Positions 43,618 to 52,350 of a stretch of 64,000 bases of DNA are shown piece after piece. The DNA is taken from the NCBI RefSeq assembly GCF_959029255.1, contig NZ_CAUFUE010000017.1, forward strand, positions 47,779 to 111,778. Reading direction: 5' to 3'. The translations under genes and the position numbers were made by a program. Every line of letters starts with the position of its first letter. Positions within the stretch are counted from its first letter, which is position 1. The notes below the pieces were generated by a model. The model saw only the letters and a program-made list of their open reading frames with translations. It searched no databases and was not told the origin of the DNA. Source of the stretch: an uncultured Bacteroides sp. Its GTDB lineage: Bacteria; Bacteroidota; Bacteroidia; Bacteroidales; Bacteroidaceae.

Positions 43618-46600
43618 ATGAACAAAAAGAACTCGTCTTTGAATAAGGCGACTCATTCGCTTTGGCGAAATTCCAAAAGAGTCCCGCTGTATATGCGGTT
43701 CTTCGTTTTATTTCTGGCATGTTCCATAAGCCTGGCTTATGCTACCGGCACGTATGCCCAGAATACCAAAATCAGTATCGAACTACAGAACAAAAGTGTG
43801 AAGGATGTTCTGAAAGAGATTGAAAAACAATCAGGGTTGAGTTTTTTCTTTAACAACAAGCACATTGACGTGAATCGTCGCGTGTCGGTATCGGCTACCC
43901 AAAGAAACGTGTCCGACATCTTGAACGACGTATTCAGCGGAACCGGTGTGACTTATTCTATATCCGACAAGATGATTGTGCTTTCCGCTAACCCGCAACA
44001 GGCCGGCAAGGTGATGGTGAAAGGTACTGTGACCGATGGTGAAGGTAATCCTTTCATAGGAGCCACTGTGATGGAAGTAGGTTCCAATGCTAACGGTGTG
44101 GTGACTGATATTGATGGAAACTTTTCTTTGCAGGTGTCGGATGGCGCAAATCTCGAAGTGTCTTATATCGGTTATAAGACGCAGCGTGTGAAAGTTGTTG
44201 CAGGTCGTCCTCTTACTATTCGCTTGGCCGAAGATACCGAACTGCTGGATGAAGTGATAGTAGTGGGCTATGGCACACAAAGCAAGAAGTCGTTGACCGG
44301 AGCCGTAGGAACTATGGATATGAAGGAAATAGAAACTGCTACTGTGTCCTCCATTTCCCATGCTTTGGGAGGTAAGGTGGCAGGTTTGCAGGTGAATTTG
44401 CAGTCGGCGCAACCAGGTGGCGAAGCCAAGTTTCGTATTCGTGGTGAAACTTCTACGGGTGCAGGAAACGAACCGCTGATTGTTATTGACGGTTTCCCTG
44501 TCAATAGCAGTGAGAGCTTGGAATCGGGTACGGTATACAAAGCCGGAAACACCGATAACCTGCTCGAGTCTCTTAATCCCGACGACATCGAGTCTATTTC
44601 CGTGTTGAAGGATGCCGCTTCTACAGCTATCTACGGTGCGCGCGCAGGTCATGGCGTTATCCTCATTACCACCAAGCGCGGCAAGGAAGGACGTGCCAGA
44701 GTATCTTACTCCGCATCAGGTTCATTCCAAAATATCCGTGCCAACTATGATGTACTCTCTGCACGCGAATATATGGAAGTGGAAAATATGCAACTCAAAG
44801 AACGTTGGCTGAAGACTAACGGCATGGGCATTTATGAAGGTTATATCACTAAGAACGATAATCCTCAGGACTTTAAGCCCAAATATGATTTGAGTAAATC
44901 CGTGCAAGGTACCGACTGGCTGGGTGAAGTGACTCGCACTGGATATATGCACCAGCACAACCTCTCCATCAACGGAGGTGGCGAACGGACCAAGTATATG
45001 GCCTCCTTCAACTACATGAAGCAGGAGGGTGTGGTAAAGAATAACGGTACCAGCCGCATATCCGCCCGTATCAACCTGGACCAGGTAATCAATAAATATG
45101 TGAATGTGGGATTGACCGCCAATTACTCACAGAACCGTTATGATAACGTTCCATTGGGTGACGGTGACAACGAGAATGCAGGTATTTTGGTTTCTGCCAT
45201 CCGTTTTAACCCCACAGTGCCCGTACGCGACGAGAACGGTGATTACGCCATGGATCCCAGTCGTTCACAGTTTCCCAATCCCGTATCTTTGCTCGACATC
45301 ACTGATGAGACTGTGAAAGACCGTCTCATGGGTACCGCTTTCGTAGTATTGAAGCCGGTGAAAGGACTGGAACTGAAAGCTACCCTTGGCGCAGACCGCC
45401 GTATGCAGAAGCGTCACAATTATCTGCCGAAAACTACGCTGGCAGGTGCTGAAAAGAAAGGTAAGGCTAATGTTTACTATCAGGATGCCACTGACTACTT
45501 AATGGACTTGACGGCCACTTACAGTACCATCTTCAAGGAGAAACATCACCTGAAAGCTTTGGTTGGCTACTCTTACCAGCAGTTCAACACCGAAAGCGTA
45601 AACGCCGGTAACGAAGATTTCCTGATGGACAGCTTCCTTTACCACAATCTGAAAGCCGGAAACTATGCTAAGCCGATTGTAGGTTCCAGTGCCTATAAGA
45701 ACAGTCTCGGCTCTTACTTTGCCCGTGTCAACTATCAGTATGAAAACAAATACCTGCTGGAAGCCACGCTACGTGCCGATGGTGCCGGAAACTTTGACAA
45801 AGATCATCGTTGGGGTTACTTCCCGTCTGTATCGGCTGGTTGGGTCATCAGCGAAGAGAAATTCATGGAAGGTACACAAAACTGGCTCTCCAACCTGAAG
45901 TTGCGTGCCAGCTTCGGACAGACCGGTAACTCCAACATCGGAAACCGCATCTATACTTTCTATGACATGACAAATGCAAGTTATAACTACGTTTTCGGCG
46001 GGGTATTGACGAATGGTGTATATGCCTCCGAACTGGGTAATCCCAGACTGACCTGGGAAACCACTACTGAATTTAATGTCGGTTTGGATTTAGGTTTCCT
46101 GAAAGACCGTATTCGTCTGACGGCAGAATACTTCAACCGTCGTATCACGGATATCTTGATAAAAGACAAATCTCTTCCTTTTTATAATGAAGTGAATAAA
46201 ATTGCTGATAATTCCGGCTCTACAGAAGGCACTGGTTTTGAATTGACCCTGAACACTACCAATATACGGAATAAGAACTTCGAGTGGAACACTACACTTA
46301 CGTTAGCTCATTATAATGACCGCTGGCGCACTCGTCCTGATACTTGGAAACCCGCAGCCTACGAAAAAACAGACGATAACCTGAAAGCTAAGTTTGGCTA
46401 CAAGGCACTGGGTATCCTGAAACCCGGTGAAAAGGCGCCCAAGGCACAACCCGACCTGCTTCCGGGACAGATGAAACTGTGGGATCGAGATGATAGCGGC
46501 ACGCTGGACGAAAAAGATCAGATTTACTACGGAAACGATGCCCCAAAGATTATTTATGGCTTCAACAACGCCTTGCGTTATAAGCGTTTTGATTTCAACA

Positions 46601-46998
46601 TTTACTTCTATGGCGAAGCAGGCCGCAAGGTGACGTCCAGTTATTGGGAAGATTGGATTGACACCAACGAAAATTCGCAGAACCTCTCTCGCTATGTATA
46701 CGACTCGTTCAGCAGCGAGAACCTCAATTCAACTAATCCGAGTATTCTGAAGGGAAGCCGCGGCAACGGTGATTTCTATCTGAAGTCCATCTATTTCATC
46801 CGTTGCGGAAGTATGACATTGGGCTATAATGTTCCGGTGAAGAAAAGCTGGGGTATCTCCAACCTGCGTGTGTATGCAGACGTGAACAATCCGTTCGTCA
46901 TCACCAATTGGACAGGGCTTGATCCGGAAACGGATACGGGTACATATTCTTATCCCAACGTAACTTCTTATAGCTTGGGACTCAACATCACATTCTAA
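43618..46998 (+). CDS. SusC/RagA-family TonB-linked outer-membrane transporter with STN domain
   Basis: 1126 residues. A signal region ends near TGTYAQ. The STN domain follows (about 50-125: ISIELQNKSVKDVLKEIEKQ, SFFFNNKHIDVNRRVSV), then a carboxypeptidase-regulatory-like domain (VKGTVTDGEGNPFIGATVME, VSYIGYKTQRVKV). The TonB box is near EVIVVGYGTQ, with a plug around ALGGKVAGLQVNLQSAQPGG and a large barrel ending SYSLGLNITF. The transporter takes up a bulky nutrient with SusD. The STN domain marks it as a member that signals to FecR and an ECF sigma, both encoded upstream. No glycoside hydrolase neighbours tell the substrate. Confidence 0.95.
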   Translation: MNKKNSSLNKATHSLWRNSKRVPLYMRFFVLFLACSISLAYATGTYAQNTKISIELQNKSVKDVLKEIEKQSGLSFFFNNKHIDVNRRVSVSATQRNVSDILNDVFSGTGVTYSISDKMIVLSANPQQAGKVMVKGTVTDGEGNPFIGATVMEVGSNANGVVTDIDGNFSLQVSDGANLEVSYIGYKTQRVKVVAGRPLTIRLAEDTELLDEVIVVGYGTQSKKSLTGAVGTMDMKEIETATVSSISHALGGKVAGLQVNLQSAQPGGEAKFRIRGETSTGAGNEPLIVIDGFPVNSSESLESGTVYKAGNTDNLLESLNPDDIESISVLKDAASTAIYGARAGHGVILITTKRGKEGRARVSYSASGSFQNIRANYDVLSAREYMEVENMQLKERWLKTNGMGIYEGYITKNDNPQDFKPKYDLSKSVQGTDWLGEVTRTGYMHQHNLSINGGGERTKYMASFNYMKQEGVVKNNGTSRISARINLDQVINKYVNVGLTANYSQNRYDNVPLGDGDNENAGILVSAIRFNPTVPVRDENGDYAMDPSRSQFPNPVSLLDITDETVKDRLMGTAFVVLKPVKGLELKATLGADRRMQKRHNYLPKTTLAGAEKKGKANVYYQDATDYLMDLTATYSTIFKEKHHLKALVGYSYQQFNTESVNAGNEDFLMDSFLYHNLKAGNYAKPIVGSSAYKNSLGSYFARVNYQYENKYLLEATLRADGAGNFDKDHRWGYFPSVSAGWVISEEKFMEGTQNWLSNLKLRASFGQTGNSNIGNRIYTFYDMTNASYNYVFGGVLTNGVYASELGNPRLTWETTTEFNVGLDLGFLKDRIRLTAEYFNRRITDILIKDKSLPFYNEVNKIADNSGSTEGTGFELTLNTTNIRNKNFEWNTTLTLAHYNDRWRTRPDTWKPAAYEKTDDNLKAKFGYKALGILKPGEKAPKAQPDLLPGQMKLWDRDDSGTLDEKDQIYYGNDAPKIIYGFNNALRYKRFDFNIYFYGEAGRKVTSSYWEDWIDTNENSQNLSRYVYDSFSSENLNSTNPSILKGSRGNGDFYLKSIYFIRCGSMTLGYNVPVKKSWGISNLRVYADVNNPFVITNWTGLDPETDTGTYSYPNVTSYSLGLNITF

Positions 46999-47020
46999 CG
47001 AACAATAAACGATTTCTGAT

Positions 47021-48568
47021 ATGAAAAACAAAATAAAAAATCTGTTAATGGGGTCACTACTCCTCGCCGTATCCGGTTGTGCATTGGAGAGTGAAGTTTA
47101 TGACAAGATTAGTCCTGACAATTTTCCCGTCAATGAAAGCGATATTAAAGGATTAATGACAGGAAGCGTGTACAGCGCATTCTCGGCCGACGGTTATAAC
47201 AACCTATATAGTGCCGCAAACGGTGTGCAGACCATTTCCGACTGTTTGGCCGACGTAATGACTTGCAGTTGGGGCAATGATTGGAACCTGATAGCGTATA
47301 ATAATCACAACGCTGAAACAGGTCTTATCAACAGTAATATCAACCAGTTCCGCTGGTACAGCCGTTTAGGCGGCATGATGCTGACCGTAGACCGCATACA
47401 GAACTGTGGCGGAAGTGTGACAGACAAAATGAAAGAACAGTATGTGGCTGAGGCCAAATGTGGTATGGGTTTCATGGCTTTCCTGCTCTACGACCTCTAC
47501 GGCCCTATTGTGCTACCCACTCTTGAGGATTTGAAGAACCCTGAGCAGAATATCATTTTACCCCGTGCTACTGAGGAAGAGATGCATAAATTTATTGTAG
47601 ATAACCTGACTGAAGCAGCTAAAGTGCTACCCTACAAATACTCCGAAAGCGATTATGGACGGTTCACCAAAGGACTGGCCAACACCTTGCTGCTGAAGTA
47701 CTACATGCGAGTGAAAGACTTTAAGAATGCTGAAGAAATAGGTAAGGAATTGGTAACTAACAAGGAATATGGGTATTCCATTGAGAGTGATTATTACAAA
47801 CTCTTTTCTTTGGAAGGTAAGATGAATCCTGAAATTATTTATGCGATACCATGCTCTAAGAGTGGACAGAATTCCCTATACCAGGTACACGTCTATCCGG
47901 GCGATTTTCCTCATAAAACCTATTTCCCGAATGCCCCCGAAACGGTTACTCTGTGGGGTGGTTACCGTATGGCGTGGTCTTACTATCATACTTTCGAGGA
48001 AGGTGATTACCGCCTGACTCGTATCTATGGTGAATATACCGACAAGGATGGCAAATTACATAGCGAAGAATTGGATAAGACCGATGGTTCGTTGAGAGTG
48101 GGTGCCGTACCGGGTAAATATTCCATCGATGGCATGATAGGTGATAAGGGCATGTGTGACATTGTAGTATTCCGTTTCTCCGATGTGAAAACTCTCTACG
48201 CTGAAGCAGTGGTGCGCAACAGCAACAGTGTGAACAGCATGGCAAAGGAATATCTTAATGAGATCCGTACCAAGCACGGCAAACTAGTCGCCTTTACGGA
48301 TGATGAAATCGGTACTCCTGAAAAGTATCTGGACAAGCTACTCGAAGAACGTGGACATGAGTTCTATATGGAGGGTGTACGTCGTCAGGACCTCATCCGT
48401 CATGGACGTTTTGTGGAGATGGCTATCAAGAAGAACGAATATGCGGGACAGTCCACAAATAATGTGAAACGCATGGAGAACGGAAAGTATGTCTACGAAT
48501 TGTTACCTATTCCCGTTTCTATCATTCGCGATGGTCAGGGAAAGATTAAGCAGAATGACGGCTTCTGA
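47021..48568 (+). CDS. SusD/RagB-family nutrient-binding lipoprotein
   Basis: 515 residues. Lipoprotein signal KNLLMGSLLLAVSGCALES, with lipid Cys about residue 19. SusD features are ISDCLADVMTCSWGNDWN in the N-terminal part, YVAEAKCGMGFMAFLLYDLY (the TPR-containing helical core), and a C-terminal ERGHEFYMEGVRRQDLIRHG followed by YELLPIPVSIIRDGQGKIKQ. It caps the SusC barrel and binds the ligand at the cell surface. It is 22 bases after susC, in the same transcript. A hairpin with a T-run follows at 48619-48663. Confidence 0.95.
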   Translation: MKNKIKNLLMGSLLLAVSGCALESEVYDKISPDNFPVNESDIKGLMTGSVYSAFSADGYNNLYSAANGVQTISDCLADVMTCSWGNDWNLIAYNNHNAETGLINSNINQFRWYSRLGGMMLTVDRIQNCGGSVTDKMKEQYVAEAKCGMGFMAFLLYDLYGPIVLPTLEDLKNPEQNIILPRATEEEMHKFIVDNLTEAAKVLPYKYSESDYGRFTKGLANTLLLKYYMRVKDFKNAEEIGKELVTNKEYGYSIESDYYKLFSLEGKMNPEIIYAIPCSKSGQNSLYQVHVYPGDFPHKTYFPNAPETVTLWGGYRMAWSYYHTFEEGDYRLTRIYGEYTDKDGKLHSEELDKTDGSLRVGAVPGKYSIDGMIGDKGMCDIVVFRFSDVKTLYAEAVVRNSNSVNSMAKEYLNEIRTKHGKLVAFTDDEIGTPEKYLDKLLEERGHEFYMEGVRRQDLIRHGRFVEMAIKKNEYAGQSTNNVKRMENGKYVYELLPIPVSIIRDGQGKIKQNDGF

Positions 48569-48618
48569 TAAAATGTCGAAATATAAATAATAAATATATT
48601 TGTATTTTTCTTAGATGG

Positions 48619-48663
48619 GAAGGCCGACGTGCGCGATGCATATTGGCCTTCATTCTTTTTTTT
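48619..48663 (+). terminator. Hairpin terminator after susD
   Basis: gaaggcc at 48619-48625 pairs with ggccttc at 48645-48651 and is followed by a run of T near 48654-48663. A TATATTTG at 48595-48602 just upstream matches a -7 box, perhaps by chance in AT-rich DNA. The hairpin probably lowers expression of the next gene relative to susCD. Confidence 0.6.
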
Positions 48664-48685
48664 AACTTACATCATAAGACAAATC

Positions 48686-50257
48686 ATGAAAAGAAAATGG
48701 ATATGTGGCAGTATAGTGGCTGCTTTACTAAGCTTCGCGGCAAGTGGATGTTGCAATTCACAGCGCATAGTGAAGTTTGAAGGTATTTGTGCCGATGACA
48801 TGCAAGGCGCGTGTGGTTTTTACAATCCGGGTCGGGGGTTCCGGCTGGAAACGGCCTTGGATGTGGCGATGGATAAGGAAAATCCGTGCAGGCAATTGGT
48901 GGAACTTTCGGAAAAGTATGCTTCGGACAGCGTGTCGCTCTCACAAAGTTACTTTTACTTGACATTCCTTGCTGACAAGGAGCTTACGGAAAATGACTTT
49001 ACTACCATGCAGGCGTACTTTGATGAACTGCGCCGTCAGGGTAAAAAGACCGTTTTGCGCTTTGCCTACGAAAAAGATTTTATGGGTCGCTCACCCATAG
49101 GTCCCACTGCCGAACAGATATTGCGGCATCTCGACCAACTGAAACCGATACTTCATGCCAACAAAGATTTGATATTAGTGGTACAGGCGGGACTGATAGG
49201 TGCATGGGGCGAATGGCACAGTTCCATACATGGGTTGGAGAATTCGGAAGAAGCTAAAAAGGCTATTCTAAAGAAATTGCTCAGTGTGGTGCCGCAAGAA
49301 AGGAATGTGCAGGTGCGCGTACCCGAATATAAAAACTTGCTGAAGGATGTTCCCGAACTCTACAAACGTATTTCCTTTCATGATGACTTCATAGTGATTC
49401 GTCCTGATCGTTGGGACGGTGACATGCACGAGGGAACGCCATACTTTAGCCAGATAGTGAAAGAGTCTCCCTATCTTGTGGTGGATGGCGAACTGCCTTG
49501 GGGGTTTTGGAGCGTGGGTGCCGATCCCGACAGTCCTTCCGCCGGATGGCTCATCGACGGTATGCAGGCCGCACGCCGTCTCTTCCTGCAACACTTCACC
49601 TCGCTCAGCGTGATACACAATTACAAGGAGCAACATGCTAACCGCCGCTTTGATGAAAGTAATCCTCCACGCTATTCCATGTTGGTGTGGAAAGAAACAA
49701 TGATTACCGAAGATTCCCTTATCAAGTTCAACATGCCTGTCTCTTCCAACTATTTCCGTCTGAGGGACGGTAGCCGGACAAAACGAAGTGTGTTTGACTA
49801 TGTACGCGATCATCTGGGCTATCGTCTCGAACTACAATCCTTGCAAATGCCCGCCGTGTTGACAGCCGGACAAGCGAATCCGTTGAAGTTGACTTTGATT
49901 AACCGGGGATTTGCCACCGTATTCGGCGAATATACAGTGCGCCCTGTGTTGATGGACGAAACCGGACAAGTGATTGAACTCCCCGCCGTCCCGGTGAATC
50001 CGATGGAATGGCAACCTTTCAATCCTGCTGATACTGAGTGTAAGCCTTTACTGCATACTATAGATTTGACGTGTAGTTTGCCCCAAGACATCACCTCGGG
50101 TAACTATAAACTGGGACTGTGGATAGCTGACGCTTCTGAACGTTTGAAGTATGATGCCCGTTATGCCATTCGTTGTGCCAATGGGAATACTAAATGGACA
50201 GTGGCTGACGGAGGTCGTTATGGTATCAATGTACTGACAGACGTAGTGGTGAAGTGA
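48686..50257 (+). CDS. DUF4874/DUF4832-domain lipoprotein (glycosidase-like)
   Basis: 523 residues from ATG 48686, a lipoprotein start (MKRKWICGSIVAALLSFAAS, Cys near 22). The DUF4874 N-terminal part has GFYNPGRGFRLETALDVAMD, YFYLTFLADKELTENDF and RQGKKTVLRFAYEKDF. DUF4832 follows with VVQAGLIGAWGEWHSSIHG, RVPEYKNLL, and ITSGNYKLGLWIADASE at the C-terminus in a beta-sandwich. These proteins look like TIM-barrel enzymes acting on sugars, but activity is unproved as far as I know. In this locus it is the only candidate enzyme beside SusCD. A longer frame from 48629 runs into the terminator. Confidence 0.82.
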   Translation: MKRKWICGSIVAALLSFAASGCCNSQRIVKFEGICADDMQGACGFYNPGRGFRLETALDVAMDKENPCRQLVELSEKYASDSVSLSQSYFYLTFLADKELTENDFTTMQAYFDELRRQGKKTVLRFAYEKDFMGRSPIGPTAEQILRHLDQLKPILHANKDLILVVQAGLIGAWGEWHSSIHGLENSEEAKKAILKKLLSVVPQERNVQVRVPEYKNLLKDVPELYKRISFHDDFIVIRPDRWDGDMHEGTPYFSQIVKESPYLVVDGELPWGFWSVGADPDSPSAGWLIDGMQAARRLFLQHFTSLSVIHNYKEQHANRRFDESNPPRYSMLVWKETMITEDSLIKFNMPVSSNYFRLRDGSRTKRSVFDYVRDHLGYRLELQSLQMPAVLTAGQANPLKLTLINRGFATVFGEYTVRPVLMDETGQVIELPAVPVNPMEWQPFNPADTECKPLLHTIDLTCSLPQDITSGNYKLGLWIADASERLKYDARYAIRCANGNTKWTVADGGRYGINVLTDVVVK

Positions 50258-50392
50258 GTTTTATACATTGGAGGAATGTCAGCTTTTGTGGATAAAATGA
50301 GTAAAAAGATAAAGAAACCTTAAATCGTCTTCTTCCTTTTGCAGTCTTTTCATGACAGGTGCGTCTTTTCTTTAAAAAAAAAGAGAACGGTT

Positions 50393-51139
50393 ATGAATTT
50401 GAATTGTGCCATTTTGCATGCTGATGCAGAGATTGCGGAAAGGTTGGAAGAGTATATTGAGAAAGTTCCTTTCCTTTCTTTACGCGGGAGATATAGTAAT
50501 CCTCTTGAAGCATTGAAGGATTATTATGAGATGAAGGTAGAAGTCTATTTCATCGGCATTTATCCGGTAGAAGAAGGAGGTATCGGCGGGATGGACTTCT
50601 GTAGGCTGCTATCTTCACCAACCCGTGTCATTTTTCTTGCGGACTCGGATAGGCATGCGGCGGAATGTTTTCGTCTCGACGCTTTGGATTATCTGGTGGG
50701 AGGAATTGATTTTTCCATGTTCTTCCAATCGGTGAGCAAGGCTGCGCGTTGGTTTTCTTTGCAGGAGAGCGGTACTGCTGTGACAAAGTTACCCAAATCT
50801 GCCGAAGAGTCGCCTAAAGTGATTTATATACGTTCCGATAATCGTATCATGAGGCTGGACTTAGGGCAAATCAATTACATAGAAGGTTTGGGAGATTACG
50901 TAAAAATTCATTGTAAAGGTGCTCCCAAACCGATTCTAAGCTTATGTAGCATGAAGTATATGGAAGAGAAACTACCTGCCGATAAATTTATCCGTATACA
51001 CCGCTCTTTCATTGTCCGTAAAGACTGTATCGATTCGATAGGTCGCAGCACGGTGATGATTGAAAAGAAAGATGTGCCCATCGGAGATGCCTATCGGGAA
51101 AGGTTGAAATACTTTATTTCCCAATTGGCATTGTTGTAA
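50393..51139 (+). CDS. LytTR-family DNA-binding protein with degenerate receiver domain
   Basis: 248 residues from ATG 50393, the start that opens the receiver fold (MNLNCAILHADAEIAERLEE). The C-terminal LytTR domain (about 145-245) is intact, with VIYIRSDNRIMRLDLGQINY, IEGLGDYVKIHC and KFIRIHRSFIVRKDCIDSIG. The N-terminal domain is receiver-like but has lost its chemistry. The acidic pair is His9/Ala10, the phospho-accepting Asp position is Gly55 (FIGIYPV), the Thr/Ser is Ala83, and the Lys-Pro after strand 5 is Gly103-Gly104 (DYLVGGID). No histidine kinase is adjacent. Regulation must be by binding, oligomerisation or another domain contact. Confidence 0.85.
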   Translation: MNLNCAILHADAEIAERLEEYIEKVPFLSLRGRYSNPLEALKDYYEMKVEVYFIGIYPVEEGGIGGMDFCRLLSSPTRVIFLADSDRHAAECFRLDALDYLVGGIDFSMFFQSVSKAARWFSLQESGTAVTKLPKSAEESPKVIYIRSDNRIMRLDLGQINYIEGLGDYVKIHCKGAPKPILSLCSMKYMEEKLPADKFIRIHRSFIVRKDCIDSIGRSTVMIEKKDVPIGDAYRERLKYFISQLALL

Positions 51140-51150
51140 TTCTTGGGGCG

Positions 51151-52350
51151 TTATCGTAGTTTTGACTTGGATATCCTTTCTCCGAAGGTCAGGTTCAGGT
51201 TGATGCTCAACCTGCTTTCCTGCATCAGATTACTGCGGGAATTTATCTGCTTTCTCCACGTGGCACCCAGTGAGAGATAGGAGTACCGGATAGGGAAACT
51301 GGCACCTGCGCTTACTTCCAGATAGCGCATCTTTCCACCCTTCAGCATGATGTAGGAATTACTGAAACCTACTCCTCCCATTAATTCCGTTGAACGTGGC
51401 AGCCGGGGATTGGTGGTAAAGATACCTCCCAAATTCATTTTATGCTGGTTTTGGTACTTCATGGAGGTATAAGACGAGTAGTTCCGGCTCCAATCCAGGT
51501 AATTGTAATCGGCGGTCCATGCCCACCGTTCCGTAGTCATGGATATGCCTGCGCCGAAGCGTTGCGGCAAATACTGCGCCCGGTTATGATAACTTTCATC
51601 CAATCCTTCATCAATCGAATTATTACTATAGGTCAGTTTATTATCCTGATTGATTTTGGTGGAGGGAGCATAAACAATCCCTGCCGCCCAGTTTCGCTTA
51701 CCTACCGACAGTTCATAGTAAATACCCAGGTCGGCATAGAGGGCTTTCTTGGAAGACTCATATTGTACGGTCGCTTTTTCCTGTGTTTCGCTCTGGGTCA
51801 CTGTTCCCGATACAAAACCGATGTTGGCGCCTACCGATAAGTGCTTGGATAGCGCAAAGGCATTGGTGGCATAAAATTTATATAATCCTCCGTTTCCTTC
51901 AAACAGAGAATAGACCGCTGAGTTTGCCGTACCTGCAATGTCCTCCTCTGTCTGAATGACATAACCCACACTGCTGTAAGGCGATGCTCCAATCATGGCA
52001 TACCAGCGCGGCAACACCCGAAAACCTATGTTGAGACGGTTTGGATTTCCCGATAAGTTTGAACTGCGGGCGCTCAGAAAAGAATAGCGGGCGTAACTGC
52101 CCATTACACCTATATCGAATGAAAAGCAAGTACTGTCCATGTGGGTGATGGCTGCGGGATTTTGTGTATTATGGAAACCGGTGCGGTTCAACGCAATACC
52201 TATATTCCCCATACCTGCATATTGCCCGCCGTCATTGGTGCTCAATTCTCCCACACCGTACATGGATGTCGGGAGATTAGTCATGTTTTGCGCGACGGAT
52301 ACATATACTATGCACATCGTACATAGCACCGCTGATAATCTATAATTCAT
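51151..52350 (-). CDS. Outer-membrane beta-barrel protein, FadL-like
   Basis: 399 residues with signal peptide MNYRLSAVLCTMCIVYVSVA. Residues 30-75 have the FadL/PorV-like pattern GGQYAGMGNIGIALNRTGF followed by HNTQNPAAITHMD (the N-A-A start common in long-chain fatty-acid transporter barrels). The rest alternates polar and hydrophobic positions and ends LNLTFGERISKSKLR. Ligand transport is possible but unproved. Its start codon overlaps the stop of the DUF4270 gene (ATGA at 52347-52350), so the two are translationally coupled. It ends 11 bases from the convergent LytTR gene. Confidence 0.75.
   Translation of the reverse strand: MNYRLSAVLCTMCIVYVSVAQNMTNLPTSMYGVGELSTNDGGQYAGMGNIGIALNRTGFHNTQNPAAITHMDSTCFSFDIGVMGSYARYSFLSARSSNLSGNPNRLNIGFRVLPRWYAMIGASPYSSVGYVIQTEEDIAGTANSAVYSLFEGNGGLYKFYATNAFALSKHLSVGANIGFVSGTVTQSETQEKATVQYESSKKALYADLGIYYELSVGKRNWAAGIVYAPSTKINQDNKLTYSNNSIDEGLDESYHNRAQYLPQRFGAGISMTTERWAWTADYNYLDWSRNYSSYTSMKYQNQHKMNLGGIFTTNPRLPRSTELMGGVGFSNSYIMLKGGKMRYLEVSAGASFPIRYSYLSLGATWRKQINSRSNLMQESRLSINLNLTFGERISKSKLR

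Noticed and set aside
50393..51139. Ordinary two-component response regulator
   Set aside because: The receiver lacks the Asp, Thr/Ser, Lys and acidic pair, and no kinase is adjacent.
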